From positions 1 to 7,829 of the forward strand of contig JAQUSX010000019.1 of the NCBI GenBank assembly GCA_028710055.1: a stretch of 7,829 bases of DNA, given 5' to 3'. Shown here piece by piece: positions 1 through 6,887 of this stretch. The stretch is from Clostridia bacterium. GTDB taxonomy: Bacteria; Bacillota; Clostridia; Christensenellales; CAG-314. The translations under genes and the position numbers were made by a program. Each line of letters begins with the position of its first letter. Position 1 is the stretch's first letter. The notes beneath the pieces are model-generated. The model saw only the letters and a program-made list of their open reading frames with translations, had not been told where the DNA came from and did no database searches.

Positions 1-482
1 TGGATGAAATCGCGCGCAAACTCAACACTACTTTTAATAAAGGCGAATGCAGAGCGATAACCGCGCACGCAAAAAAAGAAAAAATTAAAATAATCTTAGC
101 GAAGCCTATTACGTATATGAATTTGTCAGGCGAAGCGGTTGACGAACTCATTCGCAAATACAAAATCGAAAGTGACAAATTTTTAGTGATTTATGACGAC
201 GTCGACTTGCCTATGGGGGACGTCCGCATACGGGCAAAAGGAAGCGGCGGAACGCACAACGGCATGAAAGACATTATCGCCAAAACTCACACGGAGGAAT
301 TTGCACGAATAAGAATCGGCATTGGGCAGCCAATTGTTTGCGAACTTGCCGATTACGTGCTTTCAAAAATCTCGGACAAGGATATGAGCGTATTAAAAAC
401 CGCTTTTGAGGTAGCTTCCGACGCCGTAATAGATTTTACTGGCGGAACGAACATAATAAAGGTAATGCAAAAATACAACTAA
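1..482 (+). CDS. pth: Peptidyl-tRNA hydrolase, 5'-truncated by the window edge
   Basis: Pth cleaves the ester bond of peptidyl-tRNAs released from stalled ribosomes, recycling tRNA in the cytosol. The reading frame is open from base 3, upstream of the first ATG at 117, so that ATG is internal: it is the Met of the conserved KPxTYMNLSG block (visible residues 33-43). Further on are YDDVDLPMG (the first Asp of DDVDLP, visible residue 65, matches E. coli D93), GSGGTHNGMKDI (the Asn matches E. coli N114) and RIRIGIGQP. About 159 residues are present against roughly 190 in the family, so about 30-35 are missing, including the GLGNPG block and the catalytic His. The truncation is a window effect, not decay. 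The gene sits just upstream of mfd, as in Bacillus (where it is also called spoVC). The family call is near certain. Confidence 0.96.
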   Translation, partial: DEIARKLNTTFNKGECRAITAHAKKEKIKIILAKPITYMNLSGEAVDELIRKYKIESDKFLVIYDDVDLPMGDVRIRAKGSGGTHNGMKDIIAKTHTEEFARIRIGIGQPIVCELADYVLSKISDKDMSVLKTAFEVASDAVIDFTGGTNIIKVMQKYN

Positions 483-625
483 TAATTTTATCTGTTTATT
501 AAATAAAATTTGTTGAATAAAATTACTTCAAAGCACAAAAATTATTAATCGAAACTTGCGAGAAGGCACACGATAAGACGCAACGAAAATTCTTAAAAAC
601 ATAAACGGCGTTTTTTTTCGCGATT

Positions 626-3600
626 ATGTTAAGCGATTATTATAGATTAACTGAATATGAAGCGTACAAAAAGCTTCTTGACCCCCGCGGTAAAAAATAT
701 ACCGCGGCTTTCGGCGTGCTTTCCGCTGAAAAGATTTATCTGGCTTCCTGCGCGGATAATTTTGTCCTTTTCGTAACAAACGACTACGTTTTTGCGCAAT
801 CAGTAACAAGACAGCTAAACGAAACCGTAGGCGGATTTGTATATCTGCCGTATTTCGACGACGTACTGCTATTTAAACGCGGAATAAATAACGCCGTGAT
901 GCGTTCGCGTAATATCGCCCTAAGTGAAATTTTACGCGGTGCAAAAGGTGCGGTAGTCTGCGCGGATTCGCTTACGCAACTATACCCCGATAAAAATGAG
1001 TTTGAAAAAAGCGTTTTCGAGCTAACTACGGGTAAAAATTTTCCGTTCGAAACGCTCGCGGGCAAACTCAGCGAAATAGGTTACGTTAGGTGCGACAGCG
1101 TAAGCGTGGCGGGAGAATTTGCTCTTAGGGGCGATATTCTGGACATATTTTTACCCCAGTACGTTAATCCCGTGCGTGTGAGTTTTTTTGGCGATACCGT
1201 TGAAAGCGTAAAGTTTTTCGGAGCCGACCTTGCGGGAAAAGAATCCGTCGAATCGGTTACCGTTATTCCGCTTTATCTCGGTTCGGACACAGACGCGTTA
1301 ACAAAAGCCGAAAAAAGCGCTGCGAAACAAAAACTGGACTCAAACGGCAGAGCAAGAATAAATACGATACTAGCGGAATCGGAAAAAAGCGGCTGGCTTG
1401 CTCCATTTAAAAAACAAAGTCAATTATACGAATTTTTGCCGTCCGATACGGTCGTTATTTGGGACGAACCGAAGTTAATCGAAAGCAAGCTAAACCGCAT
1501 TTATGCCGACCACAGCGCGCGTTTTCCGCGGCTGATGGCGGCCGGCGAGGTTTTGCCCGAACATTTTACAGAGCTTATAGATTATGCGGAAGTTTTCGAG
1601 GGTTACAAAAATTACAAACAAGTTTCGTTGCAGCAAATACCCGTCGTTACGTCTATATTCCAACCCGAGGAAATAGTAAAATTTAATTCGACGCCGTTAT
1701 TCGCTTATCGGTACGACATAGAAAGGCTTGCGCTGGATATAAGAACGTGGCTAAAAAACGGTTATGATATTGCGATATTCGGCGGAGCGGAAGAAACGTC
1801 GCAAAGAATCCAAGAGCATTTGCATTTTTACGGTACATCTGTCGCTATCGGTTCGGCAAAAAACTGTTCACCCGAGCAAGGCGTAATTATTCCGCTGGAA
1901 TTTGAAAGAGGATTTGTTTCCCATACGAATAAACTTGCCGTTATCGGAACAAAAGACCTTGTGCATAAAGCGGCGCAGACAAAAATCGCCAAGACAAAAC
2001 AGCAAGTATTTCTGACGCCGTCGGCGGGCGAGTACGTCGTGCACGAGCAGCACGGTATAGGTATGTGTCTGGGCATACAAAACATTACGGGCGGATGGGG
2101 CACAAAAGATTTTATCGTTGTGGAATACCGCGACGGTGACAGACTTTACGTTCCCGTGGAAGCCAGCAATTTACTTTCGAGATTCGCGGGCAGCGATTCC
2201 GCCCCTAGGTTATCAAAAATCGGCGGCGCGGAATTTGAAAGAATAAAAGCCAAAGTCAAAGCGGGCATAAAAGAAATGTCCGTGGATTTATTAAAACTTT
2301 ACGCGGAAAGGGAAAATAAAAGAGGTTTTATTTACAAAATAGACGGGTATCTATGTAACGAGTTTGATTCGTCTTTCGAGTTTACCGAAACGCCCGACCA
2401 GCTAAAAAGCATAGCTGAAATCGACGTAGATTTAACAAAAGATAAAATTATGGACAGATTACTGGTAGGCGACGTAGGTTTCGGCAAAACCGAAGTGGCT
2501 TTGCGTACGGCGTTTAAGGTAATAGCCAACGGCTACCAAGCGGCGTTAATGGCGCCCACTACGATTTTGGCGCAGCAGCACTATGAGACTGCCAAAGAGA
2601 GAATGAAAAGTTTTGATATTAGGGTGGAATGTCTTAACCGTTTCCGTACCGCCGCCGAACAAAAAGAAATTTTACGCAAACTGGCGCTCGGAGAAGTGGA
2701 TTTTATCGTAGGAACTCATAGGCTGCTTAGTAAAGACGTCAAGTTTAATAAACTCGGAGTGTTGGTTTTGGATGAAGAGCAGCGGTTTGGGGTGGAGCAT
2801 AAAGAAAAGCTGAAAGAACTGAAAACGAACATCGACGTATTGACTTTGTCAGCGACACCCATACCAAGAACGCTGCATATGGCTTTGACGGGAATGAGAG
2901 ATATTTCAACGATAAGCACGCCGCCAAAAGCAAGACTGCCCATAGAAACTTTCGTCGTTGAAGAAAGCGACGAGATGATTAGGGACATAATAATAAGAGA
3001 GATTAGCCGAGGCGGACAAATATTTTTGGTTTATAACCGAGTAGAGACTATCGAGCGTTACGCGTCAAAGATAAGAAATCTCGTTCCCGAAGCGGACGTT
3101 ATCGTTGCGCACGGGCAAATGGACAGCGTGCTGCTTGAAAAGAGCGTATACGATTTTTCAAAAGGCAAACACAATGTGCTTATTTGCACCACTATTATTG
3201 AAAACGGTATCGATATTCCTAATGCCAACACGCTTATTATATACGACGCCGATTATCTGGGGTTATCGCAACTGTATCAACTGCGTGGACGGGTAGGCAG
3301 AAGCGACAGACAGGCATACGCTTATTTAATTTACAAAGAAAATAAAATCGTGACCGAAACGGCGTATAAAAGGCTCACAAGTATTATGGAAAACAGCGAA
3401 CTGGGCAGCGGATTTAAGATAGCTATGGCGGACCTAGAAATCCGCGGCGCGGGTAACGTGCTTGGGCGCGAGCAGCACGGACATATGCAAAAAGTAGGCT
3501 ACGATATGTACGTAAAACTACTGTCCGAAGCGGTTGCGGAACTCAAAAACGAACCGCTACCTCGCACGATAGTAAATACCACCGTCGAAATCGACCTTGA

Positions 3601-4018
3601 CGCTTACGCGGACGACAGTTATATTGCCGACAGCGAATCACGAATGGTGTTCTACCAAAAGATGGCAAACGTTTCTTCCATAAAAGAAAAGAACGATCTG
3701 CTGACGGAACTAACGGAAATTTATGGAAAACCGCCGAAAGAAGTCGTGAACCTGCTCACGATAGTTACGGTAAAACTGCTTGCGTTTAAGGCGGGAATTA
3801 ACGAACTCAGCCTTAGAAAAGGCACCGCAAGGCTAAATTTTGAGACAAAAGACGCGTTAATGCGTAAAGTTGTCTTTGACGCTATATCAAAAAGGGGCGA
3901 TAATTGCGTTTTGGACAACAAAACCGCGGCTTTGACTGTTAAATGCGGCGACATAACCGATGAAAAATGCACGGCGTATTTAGAAGAATTTTTGACGGAA
4001 ATAGCTCTGGCTCAATAA
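626..4018 (+). CDS. mfd: Transcription-repair coupling factor Mfd, complete
   Basis: Mfd is a cytosolic ATP-driven DNA translocase that pushes stalled RNA polymerase off template lesions and recruits UvrA. The 1130 residues are close to the usual 1150-1180. Domains in order: a UvrB-like N-terminal module (GEFALRGDILDIF near residues 160-175); a CarD-like RNA polymerase interaction domain (GEYVVHEQHGIG to about residue 530); RecG-like helicase lobes with Walker A GDVGFGKT at 615-622, a DEEQ box at 716-719, SATPIPRT from 742 and QLRGRVGR at 885-892; the post-helicase RGAGNVLGREQHGH block near 940; and the C-terminal TRCF domain at about 995-1110. No key motif is broken. An in-frame stop at 602-604 leaves ATG 626 as the only standard start, yet there is no Shine-Dalgarno sequence before it, only a T8 run and CGCGATT. 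No promoter is evident in the 143-base gap after pth, so co-transcription with pth is likely. Confidence 0.98.
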   Translation: MLSDYYRLTEYEAYKKLLDPRGKKYTAAFGVLSAEKIYLASCADNFVLFVTNDYVFAQSVTRQLNETVGGFVYLPYFDDVLLFKRGINNAVMRSRNIALSEILRGAKGAVVCADSLTQLYPDKNEFEKSVFELTTGKNFPFETLAGKLSEIGYVRCDSVSVAGEFALRGDILDIFLPQYVNPVRVSFFGDTVESVKFFGADLAGKESVESVTVIPLYLGSDTDALTKAEKSAAKQKLDSNGRARINTILAESEKSGWLAPFKKQSQLYEFLPSDTVVIWDEPKLIESKLNRIYADHSARFPRLMAAGEVLPEHFTELIDYAEVFEGYKNYKQVSLQQIPVVTSIFQPEEIVKFNSTPLFAYRYDIERLALDIRTWLKNGYDIAIFGGAEETSQRIQEHLHFYGTSVAIGSAKNCSPEQGVIIPLEFERGFVSHTNKLAVIGTKDLVHKAAQTKIAKTKQQVFLTPSAGEYVVHEQHGIGMCLGIQNITGGWGTKDFIVVEYRDGDRLYVPVEASNLLSRFAGSDSAPRLSKIGGAEFERIKAKVKAGIKEMSVDLLKLYAERENKRGFIYKIDGYLCNEFDSSFEFTETPDQLKSIAEIDVDLTKDKIMDRLLVGDVGFGKTEVALRTAFKVIANGYQAALMAPTTILAQQHYETAKERMKSFDIRVECLNRFRTAAEQKEILRKLALGEVDFIVGTHRLLSKDVKFNKLGVLVLDEEQRFGVEHKEKLKELKTNIDVLTLSATPIPRTLHMALTGMRDISTISTPPKARLPIETFVVEESDEMIRDIIIREISRGGQIFLVYNRVETIERYASKIRNLVPEADVIVAHGQMDSVLLEKSVYDFSKGKHNVLICTTIIENGIDIPNANTLIIYDADYLGLSQLYQLRGRVGRSDRQAYAYLIYKENKIVTETAYKRLTSIMENSELGSGFKIAMADLEIRGAGNVLGREQHGHMQKVGYDMYVKLLSEAVAELKNEPLPRTIVNTTVEIDLDAYADDSYIADSESRMVFYQKMANVSSIKEKNDLLTELTEIYGKPPKEVVNLLTIVTVKLLAFKAGINELSLRKGTARLNFETKDALMRKVVFDAISKRGDNCVLDNKTAALTVKCGDITDEKCTAYLEEFLTEIALAQ
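685..707 (+). repeat. GC-rich perfect hairpin inside the start of mfd
   Basis: An 8-bp perfect inverted repeat, CCGCGGTA (685-692) and TACCGCGG (700-707), has a 7-base A/T loop and lies 60 bases into the mfd reading frame, around codons 20-28. It has no T tract, so it is not an intrinsic terminator. It would form one of the most stable local mRNA structures in the window, near a start codon that lacks a Shine-Dalgarno sequence. Any role is unknown; it could be a by-product of the codons for Pro-Arg-Gly and Tyr-Thr-Ala. Confidence 0.6.
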
Positions 4019-4024
4019 AAAAAC

Positions 4025-4065
4025 AAAATTTCTCGTATAAAGCATTGCAAATGCGGTGAAATTTT
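4025..4065 (+). repeat. Nested inverted repeat around the -35 box of the foldase promoter
   Basis: The outer arms AAAATTTC (4025-4032) and GAAATTTT (4058-4065) are exact complements. Inside is a second palindrome, GCATT-GCA-AATGC (4042-4054), which contains the proposed -35 hexamer TTGCAA. This could be a repressor or activator site, or a weak terminator structure for mfd. The outer arms are almost pure A/T, so chance is possible. Confidence 0.35.
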
Positions 4066-4073
4066 AGTATAAT
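4045..4073 (+). promoter_or_regulatory. Sigma-A-type promoter for the foldase gene
   Basis: The -35 box TTGCAA (4045-4050, four of six consensus bases) and a perfect -10 box TATAAT (4068-4073) are separated by 17 bases. This predicts transcription starting at about 4080-4081, giving a leader of about 88 bases before the foldase ATG. It is the best promoter match in the window and suggests the foldase is transcribed independently of mfd. Confidence 0.75.
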
Positions 4074-4080
4074 AGCCATT

Positions 4081-4108
4081 AGCGGTCAAGCGTTAAAAAA
4101 TGACCGCT
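4081..4108 (+). promoter_or_regulatory. Stem-loop at the predicted 5' end of the foldase mRNA
   Basis: AGCGGTCA (4081-4088) and TGACCGCT (4101-4108) form a perfect 8-bp stem with a 12-base loop. The stem starts at the predicted transcription start, so the mRNA would begin with it, as in transcripts whose 5' stem protects against decay. It could instead be a poor terminator for mfd, since it lies 62 bases after the mfd stop, but the following bases (TAGACTTTTAT) are a weak T tract. It could also be a protein-binding operator. Confidence 0.55.
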
Positions 4109-4129
4109 TAGACTTTTATAAATAATAAT

Positions 4130-4143
4130 CGGCGGATGCGCCG
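4130..4143 (+). promoter_or_regulatory. Small GC hairpin in the foldase leader
   Basis: CGGCG and CGCCG pair around a GATG loop and are followed by TTTTA, 13 bases before the ribosome binding site. The ATG in the loop (4136) is in frame with the foldase but has no Shine-Dalgarno sequence, and the residues it would add precede a normal signal peptide, so it is not the likely start. The stem is short and its role is unproven. Confidence 0.35.
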
Positions 4144-4156
4144 TTTTACAAAAAAC

Positions 4157-4161
4157 AGGAG
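4157..4161 (+). promoter_or_regulatory. Ribosome binding site that fixes the foldase start
   Basis: AGGAG lies 7 bases before ATG 4169. It selects this start over the in-frame ATG at 4136, and the chosen start gives a textbook lipoprotein signal peptide. Confidence 0.88.
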
Positions 4162-4168
4162 AACAACA

Positions 4169-5914
4169 ATGTCAAGGACAAAAAGATTTATCGCAATGAT
4201 TTTGGTTGTCGTAATCTGTCTTACGACTTTTGCGGGCTGCAAATTGTTTACGCAAAATACGGCGGAAACCCGCGCGCAAGTAGTAGCGACAGTCAATGGC
4301 GACGAAATTACTCTCGGCGAATATTACGACACTTTTAACGCTTATTATTATCAATATTATTATTATATTTACTACGGTTATTACGATTATAATGATATCG
4401 CGCAGATGGCTTATACTTCATTAATAAACAGCCGTATCATGCTTTCATATTACAAAGACTTGGCGAAGAGCGAAGGATTGATATACGAGCACGATTATCT
4501 TAATTATAAAAACGCGAAATATTTGACGGCTGACGATATGCTTTATATATTTAAAAGCATAAAAAAAGCTATATTTGAAAGCTACGATTCAGCGTTGGAA
4601 GACGCGCTTAAAGCCGACGGATATACTGTGGCTACAGCTGATGACACTACTGTCACAAATAGAGTTGCGCCCGAATACAAAATAATCACTTCTATTTTGG
4701 AAGCAAAAACGCAAGTTACGGATGTGCAGGATATTGAAAGCTATCTGTTAAAGACTGCAGGCGGATTAGATCCCGCTTATTTAACTAACGCTAACGGATA
4801 CGTTTTTTCGGCTGATTCCGCTATTTTGCAACAAAAAGTAGCCGACTTAAACGCGCGTATAACCCTTGCCGACGGTCAAACCGCTTTGACGGCTGAACAA
4901 TATATTCAATATCAGAAAAAAGCAGTCGCTTCCACAAAAGAAACAATATTCAGCGAATACGGTCTTTCTATGGACGAATATGTTTCATATGAAATAGGAG
5001 CGTATATTTACAGCCGTTTAATAAGCACAGTTTCCGCAAAGATATTTAAAATTTATGCGGAATCTGATATGACTCAGTTATTGGCAAATTTGCAGGCTTA
5101 TTATAATGCAAATAGAGCTGCGACAGAAGAAGGTTATATTTTGAACCCTACCTCTTACGAAACGTTTATCGAAGGTCTTAGCGATACGTCGTTTATCTAT
5201 TCTATTCCCGGTGGATACGCAGGCAAATATATATTCGTCAAAAACTGCCTTGTTCCTTTCAGCGAAGACCAAATTGCACATCTAAAAGAAAAAGCGACGG
5301 AACTTGGCGAGACAACACAAGCTTATTTGGATTTCAGAGAAGAATATGCGGCTCAAATAGTTTTGGAAAACTATCTGTCAGGTGAAAGCACACAAAACGC
5401 GTTTTATTATGACGCTGTTGACGGACAACTGAAAGTAACAGAAGGTTCCGTACTTGACGCGGCTTTAGCTAATATCAGCCAAGCAAGCGATTTCGAAAAT
5501 CTTATGTATAAATACAATTCCGATACTGCTCAGTTTGACGCGGATTATGATTACGTCGTTCGCATCAACGCTCCCGCAAGCTACACGGCAAAATGGGTTT
5601 CGGAATTTGTAACCGGCGCGCAGGAAGCTTACAATAAGGGAATCGGCGGTACAAGCCTTGCAGTAAGCGCGTACGGCGTGCATATCATTTATTATACGCA
5701 ACCTGTTGAAGTGCAAACTTTGAACTTTACACAAAGCAATATTTACGACACCAGCACGAAAGAATACGCTTTCTTTTCCGCTTATTACGATAAAGTCATA
5801 AACGGCTACGTTACCGATAAAATTTCAACGATTAAAGACAACGCAAAAATCACAACGACAAAAGCTCTTACAGACTTTTTGGAAAGCAACGGATGGGAAA
5901 TCGTAATCGACTAA
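4169..5914 (+). CDS. SurA/PrsA-like extracytoplasmic foldase lipoprotein with degenerate parvulin domain
   Basis: This is a probable folding factor for exported proteins, anchored outside the membrane. The 581-residue protein starts with a basic MSRTKR segment, a hydrophobic stretch and a lipobox ending at TFAGC (Cys24). Next is a SurA-N-like start, VATVNGDEITLGEY, then an extreme tyrosine run (14 Tyr in residues 52-74). A parvulin-like part seems to begin near residue 354 (YIFVKNCLVPF) and to end with YGVHIIYY (502-509), where His505 matches the conserved C-terminal His of the fold. The N-terminal parvulin His is not seen (KNCLV instead of a His-Ile-Leu type strand), and the halves are about 90 residues further apart than in a compact 90-residue parvulin. 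Isomerase activity is therefore doubtful; a chaperone role is inferred. It has its own promoter and terminator. The position after mfd fits clostridial foldases often annotated as peptidylprolyl isomerase. Confidence 0.82.
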   Translation: MSRTKRFIAMILVVVICLTTFAGCKLFTQNTAETRAQVVATVNGDEITLGEYYDTFNAYYYQYYYYIYYGYYDYNDIAQMAYTSLINSRIMLSYYKDLAKSEGLIYEHDYLNYKNAKYLTADDMLYIFKSIKKAIFESYDSALEDALKADGYTVATADDTTVTNRVAPEYKIITSILEAKTQVTDVQDIESYLLKTAGGLDPAYLTNANGYVFSADSAILQQKVADLNARITLADGQTALTAEQYIQYQKKAVASTKETIFSEYGLSMDEYVSYEIGAYIYSRLISTVSAKIFKIYAESDMTQLLANLQAYYNANRAATEEGYILNPTSYETFIEGLSDTSFIYSIPGGYAGKYIFVKNCLVPFSEDQIAHLKEKATELGETTQAYLDFREEYAAQIVLENYLSGESTQNAFYYDAVDGQLKVTEGSVLDAALANISQASDFENLMYKYNSDTAQFDADYDYVVRINAPASYTAKWVSEFVTGAQEAYNKGIGGTSLAVSAYGVHIIYYTQPVEVQTLNFTQSNIYDTSTKEYAFFSAYYDKVINGYVTDKISTIKDNAKITTTKALTDFLESNGWEIVID

Positions 5915-5923
5915 ATTAAAAAT

Positions 5924-5960
5924 AAGCCGCTTAAAAACTTAAGCGGCTTTTTGTTTTTTT
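5924..5960 (+). terminator. Strong intrinsic terminator after the foldase gene
   Basis: The perfect 11-bp stem AAGCCGCTTAA (5924-5934) and TTAAGCGGCTT (5939-5949) has a 4-base loop and runs into a T-rich tail interrupted by one G, up to 5960. It starts 9 bases after the foldase stop. The T tract touches the ribosome binding site of the next gene, which is unusual. Confidence 0.93.
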
Positions 5961-5966
5961 AAGGAG
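5961..5966 (+). promoter_or_regulatory. Ribosome binding site of the deacetylase gene
   Basis: AAGGAG lies 7 bases before ATG 5974 and directly after the last T of the terminator. It supports the chosen start. Confidence 0.88.
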
Positions 5967-5973
5967 AAAGGTT

Positions 5974-6729
5974 ATGTACGAGAAAATTTTGAAAAAATTT
6001 GTGCCTATACCAAAAATAGAAAATTTTGAAAGATATTTGTTTATTGGTCCGCATCCCGACGATATCGAAGTCGGCTGCGCGCCTTTGGTTGCGAAACTTA
6101 TAAGTGAAGGTAAAAAAGTTGCTTTCGTTATCGCAACGGACGGAAGGCTAGGCACGACCAATCCCGATTTGGTCGGCGATAAGCTAGTTGAAATACGCCG
6201 CAAAGAAGCTTTAGCGTCCGCTGAGTATCTCAGTGTTACGGACGTAAGTTTTCTCGGGTTTTTTGACGGAGGACCATACGACGTAGACGAGATGGCAAAA
6301 TCTATCGGCAAGGAAATAATTAGGTTCGCGCCCGATATAGTTTTTACAACGGATTGTAAAACGCGTTCCGAATGCCATTCCGACCATATTAAGGTTGGAG
6401 AAGCGAGTATAAAAGCCGTTATGATGAGCGGTTTTTGCGGTTGGACAAAAAGTTTTTCCGAAAAAACACATAGCGTAAAGGCGGCGGCTTTATATTTTAC
6501 CGACAAACCAAACTCGTATGTAAAAATAAAAGGATTTTCCGATAAAAGAAAAGAATGTTTGAGCATTTTTTCGTCGCAGTTTAGCGAAAGCGACATAAAA
6601 ACTTTGTCAATGTATTTTAATCTAAGAGAAACAGGTTTAGGATTGAAAAGGTGTTCGGGACGAAGCGACGCATACCGAGTGCTTGCCGCCGCGCATATGC
6701 ATTGTTTGCCCGAAGCGTCAAAATGGTAA
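5974..6729 (+). CDS. PIG-L/LmbE-family zinc de-N-acetylase, substrate unknown
   Basis: Members of this family remove an acetyl group from N-acetylglucosamine-type conjugates, for example in bacillithiol, mycothiol or GPI-precursor synthesis, or in sugar-containing secondary metabolites. The 251-residue protein has PHPDDIEVGC at residues 26-35 and HSDH at 135-138. By family analogy His27, Asp30 and His138 bind zinc and Asp29 is the catalytic base. RRKEALASAEYLSV (about 74-87) is the usual helix after the first strand pair. There is no signal peptide, so it is probably cytosolic. It does not belong to the conserved pth-mfd-spoVT core, and no partner sugar transferase is in view, so the substrate cannot be named. 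Its ribosome binding site touches a strong terminator, so expression probably depends on read-through from the foldase gene. No terminator is evident after it. Confidence 0.9.
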   Translation: MYEKILKKFVPIPKIENFERYLFIGPHPDDIEVGCAPLVAKLISEGKKVAFVIATDGRLGTTNPDLVGDKLVEIRRKEALASAEYLSVTDVSFLGFFDGGPYDVDEMAKSIGKEIIRFAPDIVFTTDCKTRSECHSDHIKVGEASIKAVMMSGFCGWTKSFSEKTHSVKAAALYFTDKPNSYVKIKGFSDKRKECLSIFSSQFSESDIKTLSMYFNLRETGLGLKRCSGRSDAYRVLAAAHMHCLPEASKW

Positions 6730-6850
6730 TTTAACCTGCCTTTTAAAAAATAAAATCAAATTATATTTTAACGAGTGTAATAAATACATAAAAAATGTTA
6801 AATAAAAAAATCTCTTTTTACAAATAATAATATCAAAAGTATTTGAAAAA

Positions 6851-6870
6851 CGGGATTTTTTTATTTCCCG
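6851..6870 (+). promoter_or_regulatory. Weak hairpin in the spoVT leader
   Basis: CGGGA (6851-6855) and TCCCG (6866-6870) form a 5-bp stem just before the spoVT ribosome binding site. A third CGGGA lies at 6898-6902, in the first codons. In addition AAAAAC (6846-6851) can pair with GTTTTT (6882-6887), the bases between the Shine-Dalgarno sequence and the start codon. This could be an operator or a leader fold; the evidence is thin. No convincing promoter was found in 6730-6887, which is very A/T rich. Confidence 0.3.
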
Positions 6871-6876
6871 AAAAAA

Positions 6877-6882
6877 AAGAGG
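6877..6882 (+). promoter_or_regulatory. Ribosome binding site that fixes the spoVT start
   Basis: AAGAGG lies 5 bases before ATG 6888. It selects this start over an in-frame TTG at 6843, and the resulting N-terminus MNETGIVRRIDELGR aligns with the usual SpoVT start. Confidence 0.8.
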
Positions 6883-6887
6883 TTTTT

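Noticed and set aside
117..119. ATG 117 as the start of pth
   Set aside because: The frame is open and matches Pth upstream of it; this Met is the internal one of the conserved TYMN block.
495..507. AT-only palindrome after pth as a terminator
   Set aside because: TTTATT-A-AATAAA has no G/C pairs and a one-base loop; it is expected by chance in such sequence.
1459..1686. 75-codon frame within mfd, as an example of the many overlapping frames there on both strands
   Set aside because: It lies inside a continuous, fully conserved Mfd reading frame and has no independent support.
4081..4108. Reading this hairpin as the terminator of mfd
   Set aside because: The T tract after it is poor and it lies downstream of a strong promoter, so a 5'-end stem fits better; a double role is not excluded.
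4136..4168. Upstream in-frame ATG for the foldase
   Set aside because: It has no Shine-Dalgarno sequence, sits in a hairpin loop and would add a basic tail before a normal signal peptide; ATG 4169 has AGGAG at the right distance.
5931..6596. A 221-codon open frame on the minus strand opposite the deacetylase gene
   Set aside because: It lies wholly opposite a gene with intact family motifs, has no recognisable domain, and overlaps the terminator; it is a codon-bias shadow.
6795..6827. 10-codon frame between the deacetylase and spoVT genes
   Set aside because: It has no ribosome binding site and lies in A/T-rich sequence where such frames arise by chance.
6843..6887. TTG 6843 as an earlier spoVT start
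   Set aside because: The extra residues do not match SpoVT, and ATG 6888 has its own ribosome binding site.
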